Source of the DNA: JBEBVQ01 sp037190845
Lineage (GTDB): Bacteria; Bacteroidota; Bacteroidia; Chitinophagales; Chitinophagaceae
Length of the DNA: 64,000 nucleotides
Assembly: GCA_037190845.1 (NCBI GenBank)
Contig: JBBCJI010000006.1
Location: forward strand, 1-64,000
Direction: 5' to 3'
Below the pieces are notes generated by a model. It saw only the letters and a program-made list of their open reading frames with translations. It ran no database searches and was not told where the DNA came from. Shown here piece after piece: positions 19,201 to 27,981 of the stretch (its first letter is position 1; each line of letters opens with the position of its first letter). The position numbers were made by a program, and so were the translations under genes.

Positions 19201-20918
19201 CTACCCGCATTATAATATCCGTATACCGTACCCGTCACTGTACCCAGGCTGTCATAGCGATTATTGTACACTGTCGGGATACCCCCTGCGTTGTGATAAC
19301 CATACAGGATACCGGTACCCGTCTTCAGATTGCGGATCGTATTGTTAAAAACAGCAGGCGTTGCAAAGCTGCAGTGCATGCCGGTAATGTCACCTCCTTC
19401 CGAAGTGATGTCTGCGATCGTATTACCCGACACCGTACTACCCGTACCTCCCGCAGCAACTACATGCAGGCCGAAAAATACCGCGTTACCCTTGAACGTA
19501 CATTGTCCGATCCTGTTGCTCCCGATATGAGCCGTAATATTTTGCGGGGTACTAATAGCGGCCTGTATACCGTATGAAGAAATGGCATTGGTAGTAGTTG
19601 TCTGTATCCTCGTCACCTCGTTATCTGTTATATGCAATATGGAAGGCCCTGTATTTATCGAAGTGTTTATTGCATATACTCCGCTAGCCGTACCTCTTTG
19701 TATGATGCTGTCTATAACATTCCCGGATATACGGACGTACGGCGTAGCATTACCGGAGAGATTTTGAATACCATAGATCTGACCGGTGTGCGCACCCGAA
19801 CCTGTCACAAAACGACGTATCCGGTTCCCGGTAATCAGCATGGTATCAAAAGCATTGCCACTGTTGTTGATATATATGCCGCGGGCCAGTCCTGAAGTTG
19901 CCGAAAGCATGTTCCAGCCTTCACAAATATTATCAGTGCATCTCAGGGTACCCCGGCCGGCATAAGACTGCCGCAGCGTGATACCGGTAATACCGCTGGC
20001 TGTATTATTACCGACCATGGTCAGCCTGTTACCGGTGATCGTCAGGTCTCCGCTGCCGGTACCTGCCGAAATAGCGTTGACGGTGATCGTATTGCCGGCA
20101 GCGAGTTGAATTGTATTGGCTGTGATACGGGCATTCACGGCGAATTCTACATTTATCCCGAAACCCGTGTTACTACCCGTCCCTCCGAAGGTAATGTTGT
20201 TTCCTGTGATCACAGGTTCGATATTGTGATTACTCGCATCGTTCATTCCATAAAACCGGATGCCTTCCAGGCAACCGGAAATGATATTATCCCGGATCTG
20301 ACCATGGCTGTGCGCATCTCCCGGCAACGCAGAAGAAAGCACCATGGCAGCCGTAGCGCCGGTGATACGGTGATCCCCATATATGCCGTATGTAAACCGC
20401 GTGGCGGAATACCGCATCGATATCCGGCATTTACGGATGATCACATGATGACAGCCGTTAAAAGGAGCAGCACCGTTCTGCTTGAACAACCCGTATCCCC
20501 ACTCCATTTTCGTATCGTCTGTTGTATTCGCGGGATTATCGCGCAAGTGCAGACTGTCAAACGTCACATAATCCGTACCGGTGAGTGTAAATATACCGTC
20601 TGCAGCGCCCGTACCCGTTTGTGCAGTAATGGTAAATCCCCGTCCGTTGATCAGCAGCGGGTTGGCAGCAGAGAGCGAGTTATACAGGGCATTACTACCC
20701 AGTACATAACCGCCGGCCGGGGCATTCTGATCTGCAGTAATATTAAGCGTCACGCCGCCGGCGCCTACTCCCTGCTGATTCAGCGCCGTAATAACAGCGT
20801 CCAGACTGGCATATGTTCCACCCGGCACACTAATAGTACCGGTTAATTGCGCCATTGAAGGATTGTACACAAATCCGGTCAGCAACAACGCATAACTATA
20901 GCATAAAAAACGTTTCAT
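16242..20918 (-). CDS. Large T9SS type A secreted protein with right-handed beta-helix
   Basis: A 1558-residue exported protein. The start at 20918 gives a good signal peptide (MKRFLCYSYALLLTGFVYNPSMA); an ATG at 20957 would add 13 polar residues and overlap the upstream gene. Residues ~90-660 contain many N-x-I / NTI / N-N rungs of a parallel beta-helix (for example IRDNIISGCLEGIRFYG, ITGNRLTMVGNN, VSGNTIADITSEGG), as in pectate-lyase-like or adhesin proteins. The middle holds Ig-like domains (PTSFCEGAQVMLYG; Cys-pairs), and the end is a type A sorting domain (LYPNPNNGVFTLKG ... APGAYFIRLHAG). Probable surface adhesin or carbohydrate-active protein; no catalytic site could be assigned. Confidence 0.88.
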   Translation of the reverse strand: MKRFLCYSYALLLTGFVYNPSMAQLTGTISVPGGTYASLDAVITALNQQGVGAGGVTLNITADQNAPAGGYVLGSNALYNSLSAANPLLINGRGFTITAQTGTGAADGIFTLTGTDYVTFDSLHLRDNPANTTDDTKMEWGYGLFKQNGAAPFNGCHHVIIRKCRISMRYSATRFTYGIYGDHRITGATAAMVLSSALPGDAHSHGQIRDNIISGCLEGIRFYGMNDASNHNIEPVITGNNITFGGTGSNTGFGINVEFAVNARITANTIQLAAGNTITVNAISAGTGSGDLTITGNRLTMVGNNTASGITGITLRQSYAGRGTLRCTDNICEGWNMLSATSGLARGIYINNSGNAFDTMLITGNRIRRFVTGSGAHTGQIYGIQNLSGNATPYVRISGNVIDSIIQRGTASGVYAINTSINTGPSILHITDNEVTRIQTTTTNAISSYGIQAAISTPQNITAHIGSNRIGQCTFKGNAVFFGLHVVAAGGTGSTVSGNTIADITSEGGDITGMHCSFATPAVFNNTIRNLKTGTGILYGYHNAGGIPTVYNNRYDSLGTVTGTVYGYYNAGSLFAATTPAAIYNNNFSNLYVQGASGSLYGLYFPGVDGTIRIYNNFISDFHVGPSYSGKDHIAGIYMDTSAAAGFLNHMSVFRIYHNTIRFGNLTTSGDLGITGIRFAGNPSGRLKADIRNNIINVNVVPSGGGFTAAIRRADGVQGVFSGDLLPSSNGNIYYVPTTDSCFIYVEGTPAAPPVNAYSLRNDPLFNTTCGLSEYKSFTGAEQGSFTENNLTSGTAPGTWIPSGASYAKSLGVATSDPQVTADYAGVTRSATPDAGALEFAGVLADVTPPSVSYTPLPSRIYCLTQAPVLQATITDPSGVAVGSGTRPRIYYRKAVERDTFGYYPADNNVSFNGWKYAEASGNGPVFTFQMNYALLQTPVAAGDSIVYFIAAQDSVATPNVGIQSGGLATGYCAVSVNLEPAAGPLTALPVSNGYRIQSPQFTVSARYTEVCAGGSVPLRVSPVPQGMEIRWQQDGGTGNWTDVPGTDSSRYTTGPLTGNSAFRAALFTCGSSNDSVVTSGVNITVYPTPQIASVTPGVHCGAGAVTLQATAAQGNDVRWYHSVSSDTILYTGASFATPFLTETRDYYVSASGAPGNEIVPSPTTSARTLNIAWNILQHDSMYFQVYRPVTIHSVKMYPAHDAPSGTASISVVIRDTTNGVNHTGPTHQFTPSATPSEETVPVNISLQPGVYRITATMTGINSLNTSTGASFPYAAPSGALEIIPSGISSSVYKYFYEWAVSSACEGPRTKVSATIDSVTATITASGPTSFCEGAQVMLYGTADTGLAYRWQKDGSAIAGATDSSYTTGRSGAYTVIVSNANCADTTASITVTVHSLPTPVIIPDGQDLTTGDYETYQWNLNGSAVPAANDRRFTPVEDGAYTVTVTDTNGCIATSDIHRTGTGVYSSYDTRYFFTLYPNPNNGVFTLKGSWPQTHYIRQFRMEIMDITGRVLVSQVIPADGDALTYPVSMDAIHAPGAYFIRLHAGQERYVLHFIKE

Positions 20919-20953
20919 GTGGTTTCGTTTTATTAAATGATGATTCAATCTTA

Positions 20954-22834
20954 TCAACGTATCACCGTCACATCCCCTTTCAGCAGTATCCGCTCCACAC
21001 CCGGTACTGCGGGAACGGCTTCAGCATGGTAATAGTAGGTACCAAGCGGCGCCTCCATATTTTGCCAGGTGCCATCCCAATCGGTTGATGGGTCGGATGA
21101 AGTGAATACAACACCACCCCACCGGTCGGCGATGGTAATTCTGTATATCTGTAAGGGACAGGAGACGATGGGCCGGAAACGGTCGTTACGCCCATCGTTG
21201 TTTGGTGTAAATGCGGTCGGGAACCAGAGACATTGCTCACAGCGCGCAGTCGTGATCCGTATACTGTCTGAAGCCGCTCCGCACATATTCCGGGCATTCA
21301 GCTCATAGACACCCGCAACGGTTGCAGTAATGCAACAGCCGGTATCACCGGTATTCCAGGTGTACTCAAAAGGTCCTTCGGGTGTTCCTATGCCGATATG
21401 TACACCCTCACAAAGCAGCGTGTCCTGCCCCAGCCTTACGAACGGCTGTGCTACAACGCGAACGGACACCGGCAGTCTGTCACTTTCACACGCCCCCTGT
21501 GTTTGCGTAACGTACCAGGTGTATATACCGGGGACGTCGGTCCGGATCTCCGGCTGGGTTCGGGAAAAGGCGCTGCCCATGTCAGTGTACCAGCGTATGG
21601 CTGTTCCTGTTACAGGCAATACAGGCGAAGGTGTATACTGGCATACCGATGTGTCTGAAGCTTGCGGACGGAGGACCTCCGGAAGTATGATGATGTCAGC
21701 CGTATCCTGCTGTGTCCCGCAGGCATCACGAACTGTCAGGGAATATTGCCCTGTACGGGATACACGGATTGACGATGTAGTATCACCGGTATTCCAAAGA
21801 TACTGATCAAAATTATGATTAGCTTCAAGCACAGCTTCAACACCATAGCAAAGAGTCCGGTCTCTGCCAATATCCAACCGGACCGGATTGACTATCTTCA
21901 CATGAAAAGTATCTATGGAAAACCCGCAGGTCACCGTTGATTTCACCCAGTATGTACCGGCATCTGCAACCGTAATGCTATCTGTAACAGCACCGGTACT
22001 CCAGCGGTGACCGGTACTGCCTGCCGGGGCATGCAATACAAGCGGAGCAGAGGCACAATGTGTCGTATCGGCAGCAGTATAGGTTGTCATGGCATTTGAA
22101 TCAGCAAGATCAAATACACACACGTCATCGAGGTATACGTAGGCGCTGTGCCGCAAAGGCTCATGATTGGAAGGCCTGATGATCTGAAAGGAGGCGCTGT
22201 TCGGATAACTGCCGGAATAAAAATTTCCGATCGTCAGGAACCGCTCTCCGCCCGTGGCGGTATACACACCCTGAAAACGCTGCCACCCTGTCGTATCACT
22301 TAGAAAATGGCCGGGAGTCTGTACACTGTAAGGCATCCCAATAGGACTGGGATAGTTTAGCTGAAACGATACGCCTATCTGATCCGTAGCCAGCAGATTC
22401 ACCGCTCTGGTACCCGTCAGTCCGGCATAAAAGCTGACGCTGTATTGATGGCCCGCCTGCATGGGCTGTTGCAGCATGCATATGACAAATTCACGGTTTA
22501 CCAACCTGGCGGGTACATAATAGTCATAGAGATAGATTCCTGCATAAGCATTTCCCGAATGCGGCTCGCGGGAACCAACATTATTTGCCGGCACACCGAC
22601 ACCAGAACCGCCGGTAGCACAGGAATTATAATAGTCAGCACTGATACCTCCACTGCGCCAGTCCACCACTGTAGTATCAAAACCGATACCAAGCACAAAT
22701 AACTCCTGGGGACAGCTATAGTACTGCTCAAACGAAGGGTTAGGCACCAGATTCTGGGCATGGGTTGTCATACAACACAACAACACGTGAAACATACAAA
22801 CATACCAGGCATATTTGCTGACCCTTTTTTTCAT
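20954..22834 (-). CDS. T9SS type B (gliding-motility C-terminal) surface protein
   Basis: A 626-residue exported protein. The start at 22834 (MKKRVSKYAWYVCMFHVLLC) opens directly on a signal peptide; an ATG at 22852 would add six residues. Residues ~30-240 (NLVPNPSFEQYYSCP ... YVYLDDVCVFDLA) form a jellyroll, carbohydrate-binding-like domain. Three to four Ig-like repeats follow with the pattern C-x-G ... YLWNTGDTTSSI ... YSLTVRDACG. The last ~85 residues (WFPTAFTPNNDGRNDRFRPI ... IADRWGGVVF ... DWDGTWQN) are the CHU_C/type B sorting domain. It is directly upstream of the beta-helix gene (36-nt gap to that start) and probably co-transcribed. Confidence 0.9.
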   Translation of the reverse strand: MKKRVSKYAWYVCMFHVLLCCMTTHAQNLVPNPSFEQYYSCPQELFVLGIGFDTTVVDWRSGGISADYYNSCATGGSGVGVPANNVGSREPHSGNAYAGIYLYDYYVPARLVNREFVICMLQQPMQAGHQYSVSFYAGLTGTRAVNLLATDQIGVSFQLNYPSPIGMPYSVQTPGHFLSDTTGWQRFQGVYTATGGERFLTIGNFYSGSYPNSASFQIIRPSNHEPLRHSAYVYLDDVCVFDLADSNAMTTYTAADTTHCASAPLVLHAPAGSTGHRWSTGAVTDSITVADAGTYWVKSTVTCGFSIDTFHVKIVNPVRLDIGRDRTLCYGVEAVLEANHNFDQYLWNTGDTTSSIRVSRTGQYSLTVRDACGTQQDTADIIILPEVLRPQASDTSVCQYTPSPVLPVTGTAIRWYTDMGSAFSRTQPEIRTDVPGIYTWYVTQTQGACESDRLPVSVRVVAQPFVRLGQDTLLCEGVHIGIGTPEGPFEYTWNTGDTGCCITATVAGVYELNARNMCGAASDSIRITTARCEQCLWFPTAFTPNNDGRNDRFRPIVSCPLQIYRITIADRWGGVVFTSSDPSTDWDGTWQNMEAPLGTYYYHAEAVPAVPGVERILLKGDVTVIR

Positions 22835-22950
22835 GTTTTCAAAGGTATTCATGCTGTCGTAAATCTATTAGGGGGTATACCCTCATAATTGTTTTTCAAA
22901 ATTCATTCTCGCATTTGTATCGTATATTTAGAGTGTAAGTGCCTGAAGGA

Positions 22951-24957
22951 ATGACCAGAACACTATTTGCCATAACCTGTTTGTATGTGCTATGTATGTC
23001 AGCGGGATTTCGGAGCGCCGCACAATCGGTAAAGCGTCAGACCGCAGTACAGGAACTGGACGTACCGCTTAAGCTGCCGGTTGATACCGGACACATTGCC
23101 CGGATGTTGAAAGAAGGCCTTACCCTGATGGAAACAAACCCGGACAGTGGCGTTTTATTGTGCCGGCAGACACTGGAGACCTGTCATACGGCTGGCTATG
23201 CGCCGGGGATAGCGCGCTCCCTGTATGGGATAGGTATTTTCCACTCCCTCAACGAAGATTATGATCAGGCCATTTCCTGTTTCCTGCAGGCGGTAAGCTA
23301 TGCAGGGCAGGATACTACTTTATTCCGGACAGTGAGTAGCTGTATCTATAACATCGGAGAGTGCAACTACCGTAAAGGAGCTTATGGTCTTGCTGCTTAT
23401 TATTATTATAAGGCACTGGGCATGATCACCGGCGCTCCTAAAGAGAAGAAGTTTCTGATGAATCTTTACAACCGGCTTGCAGCGCTCTGGACGCAACTCA
23501 AAGTGCAGGAACAGGCGTTCTATTATTCCGGGATGCAGGAACGCATGGCATTCTCTGCAAACGACAGCCCTGCCCTGGCAATAGCCTGGTCTACCAAAGG
23601 TGGATTGTATCTGGCAGGTGGGGTATACGATTCAGCGACCATGTATTATTCCCGTGCCCTCACTATTGAAAAAATGCTGGGGTCCCGTTCCCTGCTGAGC
23701 AACCAGCAGGTGATAAATAACAATCTCGCATTGATCTATATAAAGCTTGGCAACCCAACATTGGCGATCCCTCACGCAAAAGAAGCGCTCCGACTGCCAC
23801 CTGCCAACGGCTCACTCCTGGGAACCATTGACGCACGCTGCATGCTGGGCTATGCCTATGCAGGCCTGAAGCAATATCAGAAAGCAGAAGGTTATCTGCG
23901 TTCTGCTTTGCAGGATGCAGAAGCCAAAGGATTAACCAGTAACACAATCATGATTCGCTTTGCCCTGGCTAACATCTACAGATACACCGGCCGCCACCGC
24001 GATGCCATGCTGCAGCTATATGATTATATTCACCTCACCGACAGTATTCGCGGAGAAAAAAACGCACAGGCTGCCGGTTTACTGGAATCCAAACACCTTA
24101 CCTCTGAAAAAGACCGGCAACTGGCAGAAAAGCAAATAGAGCTGCTGCAGCATCAACACAATATACGAACGAAAAATACCTGGATTGCCGGGATTTCTGC
24201 AGGCACGCTGCTATTGTCTGTTACACTCATCGCATTGTATCGTAACAACCGGCACAAACAACGCCTCCAGAGCAGCAAAATACAAATGCTCCAACAGAAA
24301 CAGGAACTGATCGGGCTTAGAGCCATGATAAATGGCGAAGAAAAAGAAAGAGCACGCATTGCAAGAGAGCTCCATGACGGTATCGGCGGCATGCTTGCCG
24401 CTATAAAGATGAACATGAACACCGTACAGGAACAGAACACTGATAGCAGCGATCAGGCAAATATCGGAAAGCTCATGCGTATGGTGGAAGAGACTACTAC
24501 GGAAGTCCGCAAAACGGCACATAATCTGATGCCTGACATCCTTACCCGGCATAGTCTCTCTGAAGCGCTGCAGATATACTGCGAACATATCAATACTGCT
24601 GCCGGGCCACAGATACAGCTCAAGCTGTACGGATCTTTATCCGGCCTGGATAAACACATAGAGCTGACCCTCTACCGCATCATCCAGGAGCTGACACAAA
24701 ACATCATCAAACACGCCCATGCCACTGAGGCCGTAATTGAAGTATCGCGCACACAGGAAATGATCAATATCACCGCAGAAGATAACGGCCAGGGCTTCGA
24801 CCCGGAAGTGAGCAGCAACGGTTTCGGGCTGCAAAATCTCCGGTATCGCGTACAGGCATTACGGGGCGATATCTCCATCGAGTCGGCGCCGGGCATCGGC
24901 ACTACCATACTGCTCGAATTCAATCTCATTAAATTGCATCATACATTCACAACATGA
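22951..24957 (+). CDS. TPR-containing sensor histidine kinase (HisKA_3/NarX-type)
   Basis: A 668-residue membrane kinase. A signal peptide (LFAITCLYVLCMSAGFRSA) and a TPR array (about residues 45-370) place the sensor in the periplasm. One membrane helix (WIAGISAGTLLLSVTLIALY, near 410) is followed by a coiled-coil linker, the HisKA_3 phosphoacceptor helix ERARIARELHDGIGG (His near 470) and a HATPase_c domain with ELTQNIIKHAHA (N box), EDNGQGF (G1) and NGFGLQNLRYRVQAL (G2). ATG at 22951 is preferred; a GTG at 22939 is in frame. The stop overlaps the response regulator start by 4 nt (ATGA), so the pair is translationally coupled. Confidence 0.93.
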   Translation: MTRTLFAITCLYVLCMSAGFRSAAQSVKRQTAVQELDVPLKLPVDTGHIARMLKEGLTLMETNPDSGVLLCRQTLETCHTAGYAPGIARSLYGIGIFHSLNEDYDQAISCFLQAVSYAGQDTTLFRTVSSCIYNIGECNYRKGAYGLAAYYYYKALGMITGAPKEKKFLMNLYNRLAALWTQLKVQEQAFYYSGMQERMAFSANDSPALAIAWSTKGGLYLAGGVYDSATMYYSRALTIEKMLGSRSLLSNQQVINNNLALIYIKLGNPTLAIPHAKEALRLPPANGSLLGTIDARCMLGYAYAGLKQYQKAEGYLRSALQDAEAKGLTSNTIMIRFALANIYRYTGRHRDAMLQLYDYIHLTDSIRGEKNAQAAGLLESKHLTSEKDRQLAEKQIELLQHQHNIRTKNTWIAGISAGTLLLSVTLIALYRNNRHKQRLQSSKIQMLQQKQELIGLRAMINGEEKERARIARELHDGIGGMLAAIKMNMNTVQEQNTDSSDQANIGKLMRMVEETTTEVRKTAHNLMPDILTRHSLSEALQIYCEHINTAAGPQIQLKLYGSLSGLDKHIELTLYRIIQELTQNIIKHAHATEAVIEVSRTQEMINITAEDNGQGFDPEVSSNGFGLQNLRYRVQALRGDISIESAPGIGTTILLEFNLIKLHHTFTT

Positions 24958-25592
24958 ACATCAGGATTTCCATAGCAGACGATCACCCGATGATCATAGA
25001 CGGGCTGAACAATATGCTCTCCGGATGCGGCCATATCACCCTTACGGCCACTTATTGCAACGGCGATCAATTACTGGAAGGACTGCAAACAGAAGCCCCG
25101 GATGTGTTGCTGCTCGACATCCAGCTCCCCGGCAAAACAGGGGACGAGCTGGCCCCGGTCATACTGAAAAAATTCCCGGAAGTCCGGATACTCGCACTTA
25201 CCAATTTCGACAGCATGTTGTATGTGCACAATATGCTGCGTAACGGAGTGCTGGGCTACCTGCTGAAAACAACCGATAAACAGACGCTGGTGAAAGCCAT
25301 TGAAACCGTCTACCTCGGCGAAAAATTCCTGGAGCAGGATATGCGGGAGAAGCTGCACCAGTATACCTCCAATATGAAACGGGATATATACTCAAAGGTC
25401 ACCCTGACGATACGGGAGAAGCAAATACTTCAGCTTATTATAAACGGATGTACAAGCCAGAAGATCGGCGAGCAGCTTTTCCTCAGCCTGAAAACCGTGG
25501 AAAACTACCGCTCCCGGATATTCATAAAACTGGACGTAAAAAATATGGCGGAGCTTACCAAAAAGGCGCTGGCCCTCGGTCTTGCAGGGTAA
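24954..25592 (+). CDS. LuxR/NarL-type response regulator
   Basis: A 212-residue two-domain regulator, cognate partner of the overlapping histidine kinase. The receiver has IADDHPM at the acidic pocket, the phospho-acceptor Asp in LLLDIQLPGKTG (near residue 57), the Thr of LALTNFD and the Lys of YLLKTTD. The C-terminal GerE-type helix-turn-helix (about 145-205) contains LTIREKQILQLIINGCTSQKIGEQLFLSLKTVENYRSRI; the segment is canonical. Targets are unknown; the neighbouring T9SS genes on the other strand are candidates only by position. Confidence 0.93.
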   Translation: MNIRISIADDHPMIIDGLNNMLSGCGHITLTATYCNGDQLLEGLQTEAPDVLLLDIQLPGKTGDELAPVILKKFPEVRILALTNFDSMLYVHNMLRNGVLGYLLKTTDKQTLVKAIETVYLGEKFLEQDMREKLHQYTSNMKRDIYSKVTLTIREKQILQLIINGCTSQKIGEQLFLSLKTVENYRSRIFIKLDVKNMAELTKKALALGLAG

Positions 25593-25911
25593 ATATGATC
25601 CCCAAACAGGGATAATTATATATCAGTTGGGACAAGCGGCGTGAATCAGATATTACTATATGGCCATTAATGATTAATACTTAGTGGCTTTAGGAGTCGG
25701 TGCATCTGGTATCATGATGTCATCCAGAGCGAAATGAAATGGAGCGAAGGATCTCACGAAATGTAGGACTATCCCGTGTTGCGTGAGATCCTTCATTCCG
25801 CTCCGCTCCATTCTGGATGACAGAGTGGCTGTTCGAAGGAATTACTACCCCGCGAAGCACGAAAACATTATTGAAAATTTCCCCAACTCGTATATAGTCC
25901 CCAAAACAGTA
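25593..25911. other. Intergenic gap with interspersed repeat
   Basis: About 320 bases between convergent genes. The central part is the long palindromic repeat 25719-25821, which could form a large hairpin and end transcription from both sides. No gene is visible. Confidence 0.55.
25719..25821. repeat. GTCATCC...GGATGAC long palindromic repeat
   Basis: A 103-bp imperfect palindrome with arms GTCATCCAGA / TCTGGATGAC at the ends and AAGGATCTCAC / GTGAGATCCTT inside, flanked by GAGCGAA and TTCCGCTC arms. It is the best preserved member of the family also seen at 6569-6655. Confidence 0.65.
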
Positions 25912-26247
25912 TCAGGAAGCCAGCCGGTCCAGCACAGCGGCGATCAGCGATATTACCAGGCTGAACAACAGGGCATACCAGAACCCATCCACCGTAAACC
26001 CGGGCACCAGCTTCGAGCACAGGATCACGATGACCGCATTGATCACAAGCAGGAACAGGCCAAGTGTCAGTATCGTTACCGGAATGGTCAGGATCACCAG
26101 CAATGGCTTCAGAAAAGCATTCAGTACCGCCAGCACGATCGCGACAATAATAGCCGTGGTGAAATTCTTCACATGCACACCCGGCAGGATATACGCCCCG
26201 GCAAACACAGCCAGCGTATTGATCAGCAGTTTTATCAGTAAGCCCAT
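25912..26247 (-). CDS. Phage holin family 4 (YvlD-like) membrane protein
   Basis: A 111-residue integral membrane protein with about four hydrophobic helices. It matches the Phage_holin_4_2/YvlD family by its N-terminal LLIKLLINTLAVFAGAYILP, the VHVKNF segment, NAFLKPLLVILTIPVTILTLG and a final VISLIAAVLDRL. Despite the family name these are ordinary chromosomal membrane proteins of unknown function. No phage genes are nearby. It is transcribed alone, with an AT-rich upstream region. Confidence 0.85.
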   Translation of the reverse strand: MGLLIKLLINTLAVFAGAYILPGVHVKNFTTAIIVAIVLAVLNAFLKPLLVILTIPVTILTLGLFLLVINAVIVILCSKLVPGFTVDGFWYALLFSLVISLIAAVLDRLAS

Positions 26248-26395
26248 AGTACGATGGTTTTAAAAATGTGTTGAATGTGGAAAATATGTTGAATGTGTTT
26301 GTTTATTTTGAATCATTTATTTGTTTGACGAATAAATAACTCATCAATACAATATTAATCGTTTTAAATGAAAAAAAATAGTTTCCGGGTTTTAT

Positions 26396-27232
26396 TTACA
26401 ACGACCCATAAGGGAATGCTAACGGGTCGGGATAATGAAAGCGGAACCCTGAAGTGACGATCTTATCTGCCGACACTTCTTTCCAGGGCGTAACGGGAGG
26501 ATGCTCATACGAAGCCGGCAGGTCGAATCCCAGCAGCGCAGCATTACGCTCATACACGTCACGCCTTGACGGATGCGCCGGCGCAATACCATTAAACGTT
26601 TCCCCCCAAAGCCTTTTTTCAATAATCCAGCCGATCAGCCGTACCGCATCATCGCGATGAATATAATTTACCGGTGGATGACCTGCTACCTGCTCTTTCC
26701 CTGCAAAATGTTTTCCCGGAATACGGTTATAGCCGATCAGTCCCCCCAGCCGGACAACCGTCAGCGCATACGCGCCGGATGCACGGATCGCCTCTTCAGC
26801 GCGGAAGATAGACTTGCTGCCAGTATTTTCTTCCGTAAGCAGATATGTTTCCCGCACGATGTCATTGCGGTCAGGATAAACCGAAGTAGAGCTGATGTAA
26901 ATAATTTTCTGCACACCGTGCTGCAGCGCCAGCTCACGTACGGACGCTATCTGCCGGGCATACAGGCTCATATCCGGAGCCGTAACCAATGGCGTCACGC
27001 CCGGCGCAATATTGATCACCAGGATGTCTGCCCGGAAAAGATCTTCATACTGTGCGCCGGAAGGCTCCGGATCAAACCGCAGCACGCGACAGTCAACACC
27101 CACATCTGCCGTACGCTGACGCTTTTCAGACGTTGTCACAGAACCCATAACTTTATAACCTTTGGATTGCAGGTGCAATGCGAGCGGCATACCCAGCCAG
27201 CCCAGACCAATAACAGAAACAGATGGCAGCAT
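26396..27232 (-). CDS. NAD(P)-binding epimerase-like protein (YeeZ-type)
   Basis: A 278-residue extended-SDR-like protein. The start at 27232 (MLPSVSVIGLGWLGMPLA) puts the Rossmann glycine motif GLGWLG at the N-terminus; an ATG at 27256 would add eight residues. Further marks are DILVINIAPG, YISSTSVYPDRN (Ser/Thr-Tyr region), VVRLGGLIGYNRIPGK and NYIHRDDAV. This order is that of YeeZ-like NAD-dependent epimerase/dehydratases; the substrate is unknown. It is divergent from the NUDIX gene. Confidence 0.82.
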   Translation of the reverse strand: MLPSVSVIGLGWLGMPLALHLQSKGYKVMGSVTTSEKRQRTADVGVDCRVLRFDPEPSGAQYEDLFRADILVINIAPGVTPLVTAPDMSLYARQIASVRELALQHGVQKIIYISSTSVYPDRNDIVRETYLLTEENTGSKSIFRAEEAIRASGAYALTVVRLGGLIGYNRIPGKHFAGKEQVAGHPPVNYIHRDDAVRLIGWIIEKRLWGETFNGIAPAHPSRRDVYERNAALLGFDLPASYEHPPVTPWKEVSADKIVTSGFRFHYPDPLAFPYGSL

Positions 27233-27371
27233 GGTGCAAATGTAACGGACATACATTCACCAGCAAAAATCTTATAAGATCAGACACATCCTCCTTCATC
27301 CCGCCTGCGCTAAAGCTTCGGCGCGCGAGGGTGGTACGGATTTTATATATATCACAGCAATCATCAACGCT

Positions 27372-27938
27372 ATGTCAGTCATCCATATCAGAAAAAGAAC
27401 TCCGCTCTCTGACGATAAATATACCCTGGAGCGTATAGCATTCGAAAAAAACAACAGAAACGGCGAACCGGAAACGCAGCGTCGTGAAATTTACTTTCGC
27501 CCCGATGCAGTATCCGTCCTGCTGGCAGATCCCGGGAAACGCTCGCTTTTGCTGACCCGTCAGTTCCGCCTGCCCGTATACCTGCACGAAGACAGCGACG
27601 GATACCTGGTGGAAGCCTGTGCAGGTATCATGGACGAAGGAGAATCTCCGGAAGAAACTGTGATCCGGGAAACGCTCGAAGAGACCGGCTATCAGCCCCG
27701 CAACCTCAGAAAGATCGGCTGTACCTATGTATCCCCGGCATATTGCATGGAGCGTATCCATCTTTTCCTTGCCGAGATCGATCTGCAGGATAAAAAGCAG
27801 GCCGGCGGCGGACTGGCGGCAGAAGGTGAAGAGATCGAGCCCGTCATCATCTCTTACGAAAAGGCAAAGCAGATGCTGCTGGCCGGTGAGATCCGTGATG
27901 TCAAGACGATGGCGCTGCTGCACCATTTCCTGTTGTAG
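27372..27938 (+). CDS. NUDIX hydrolase (NudK/ADP-ribose pyrophosphatase-like)
   Basis: A 188-residue NUDIX enzyme. The Nudix box GIMDEGESPEETVIRETLEE is complete (Gx5Ex7REUxEExGU pattern, about residues 90-112), preceded by YFRPDAVSVLLADP and LTRQFRLPVY. The proline-containing PVYL and YVSPAYCMERIHLFLAE segments fit the GDP-mannose/ADP-ribose pyrophosphatase group. It would hydrolyse a nucleoside diphosphate-X compound with metal help. Transcribed alone between the epimerase-like gene and a convergent oxidoreductase gene. Confidence 0.88.
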   Translation: MSVIHIRKRTPLSDDKYTLERIAFEKNNRNGEPETQRREIYFRPDAVSVLLADPGKRSLLLTRQFRLPVYLHEDSDGYLVEACAGIMDEGESPEETVIRETLEETGYQPRNLRKIGCTYVSPAYCMERIHLFLAEIDLQDKKQAGGGLAAEGEEIEPVIISYEKAKQMLLAGEIRDVKTMALLHHFLL

Positions 27939-27981
27939 TATCGCCTGAACTGATCTTGACTTTAGAAAAAGACAGAAGGCG

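Noticed and set aside
25912..26247. Prophage marker because of the holin family name
   Set aside because: Family 4 holin-like/YvlD proteins are common chromosomal membrane proteins and no other phage gene is near.
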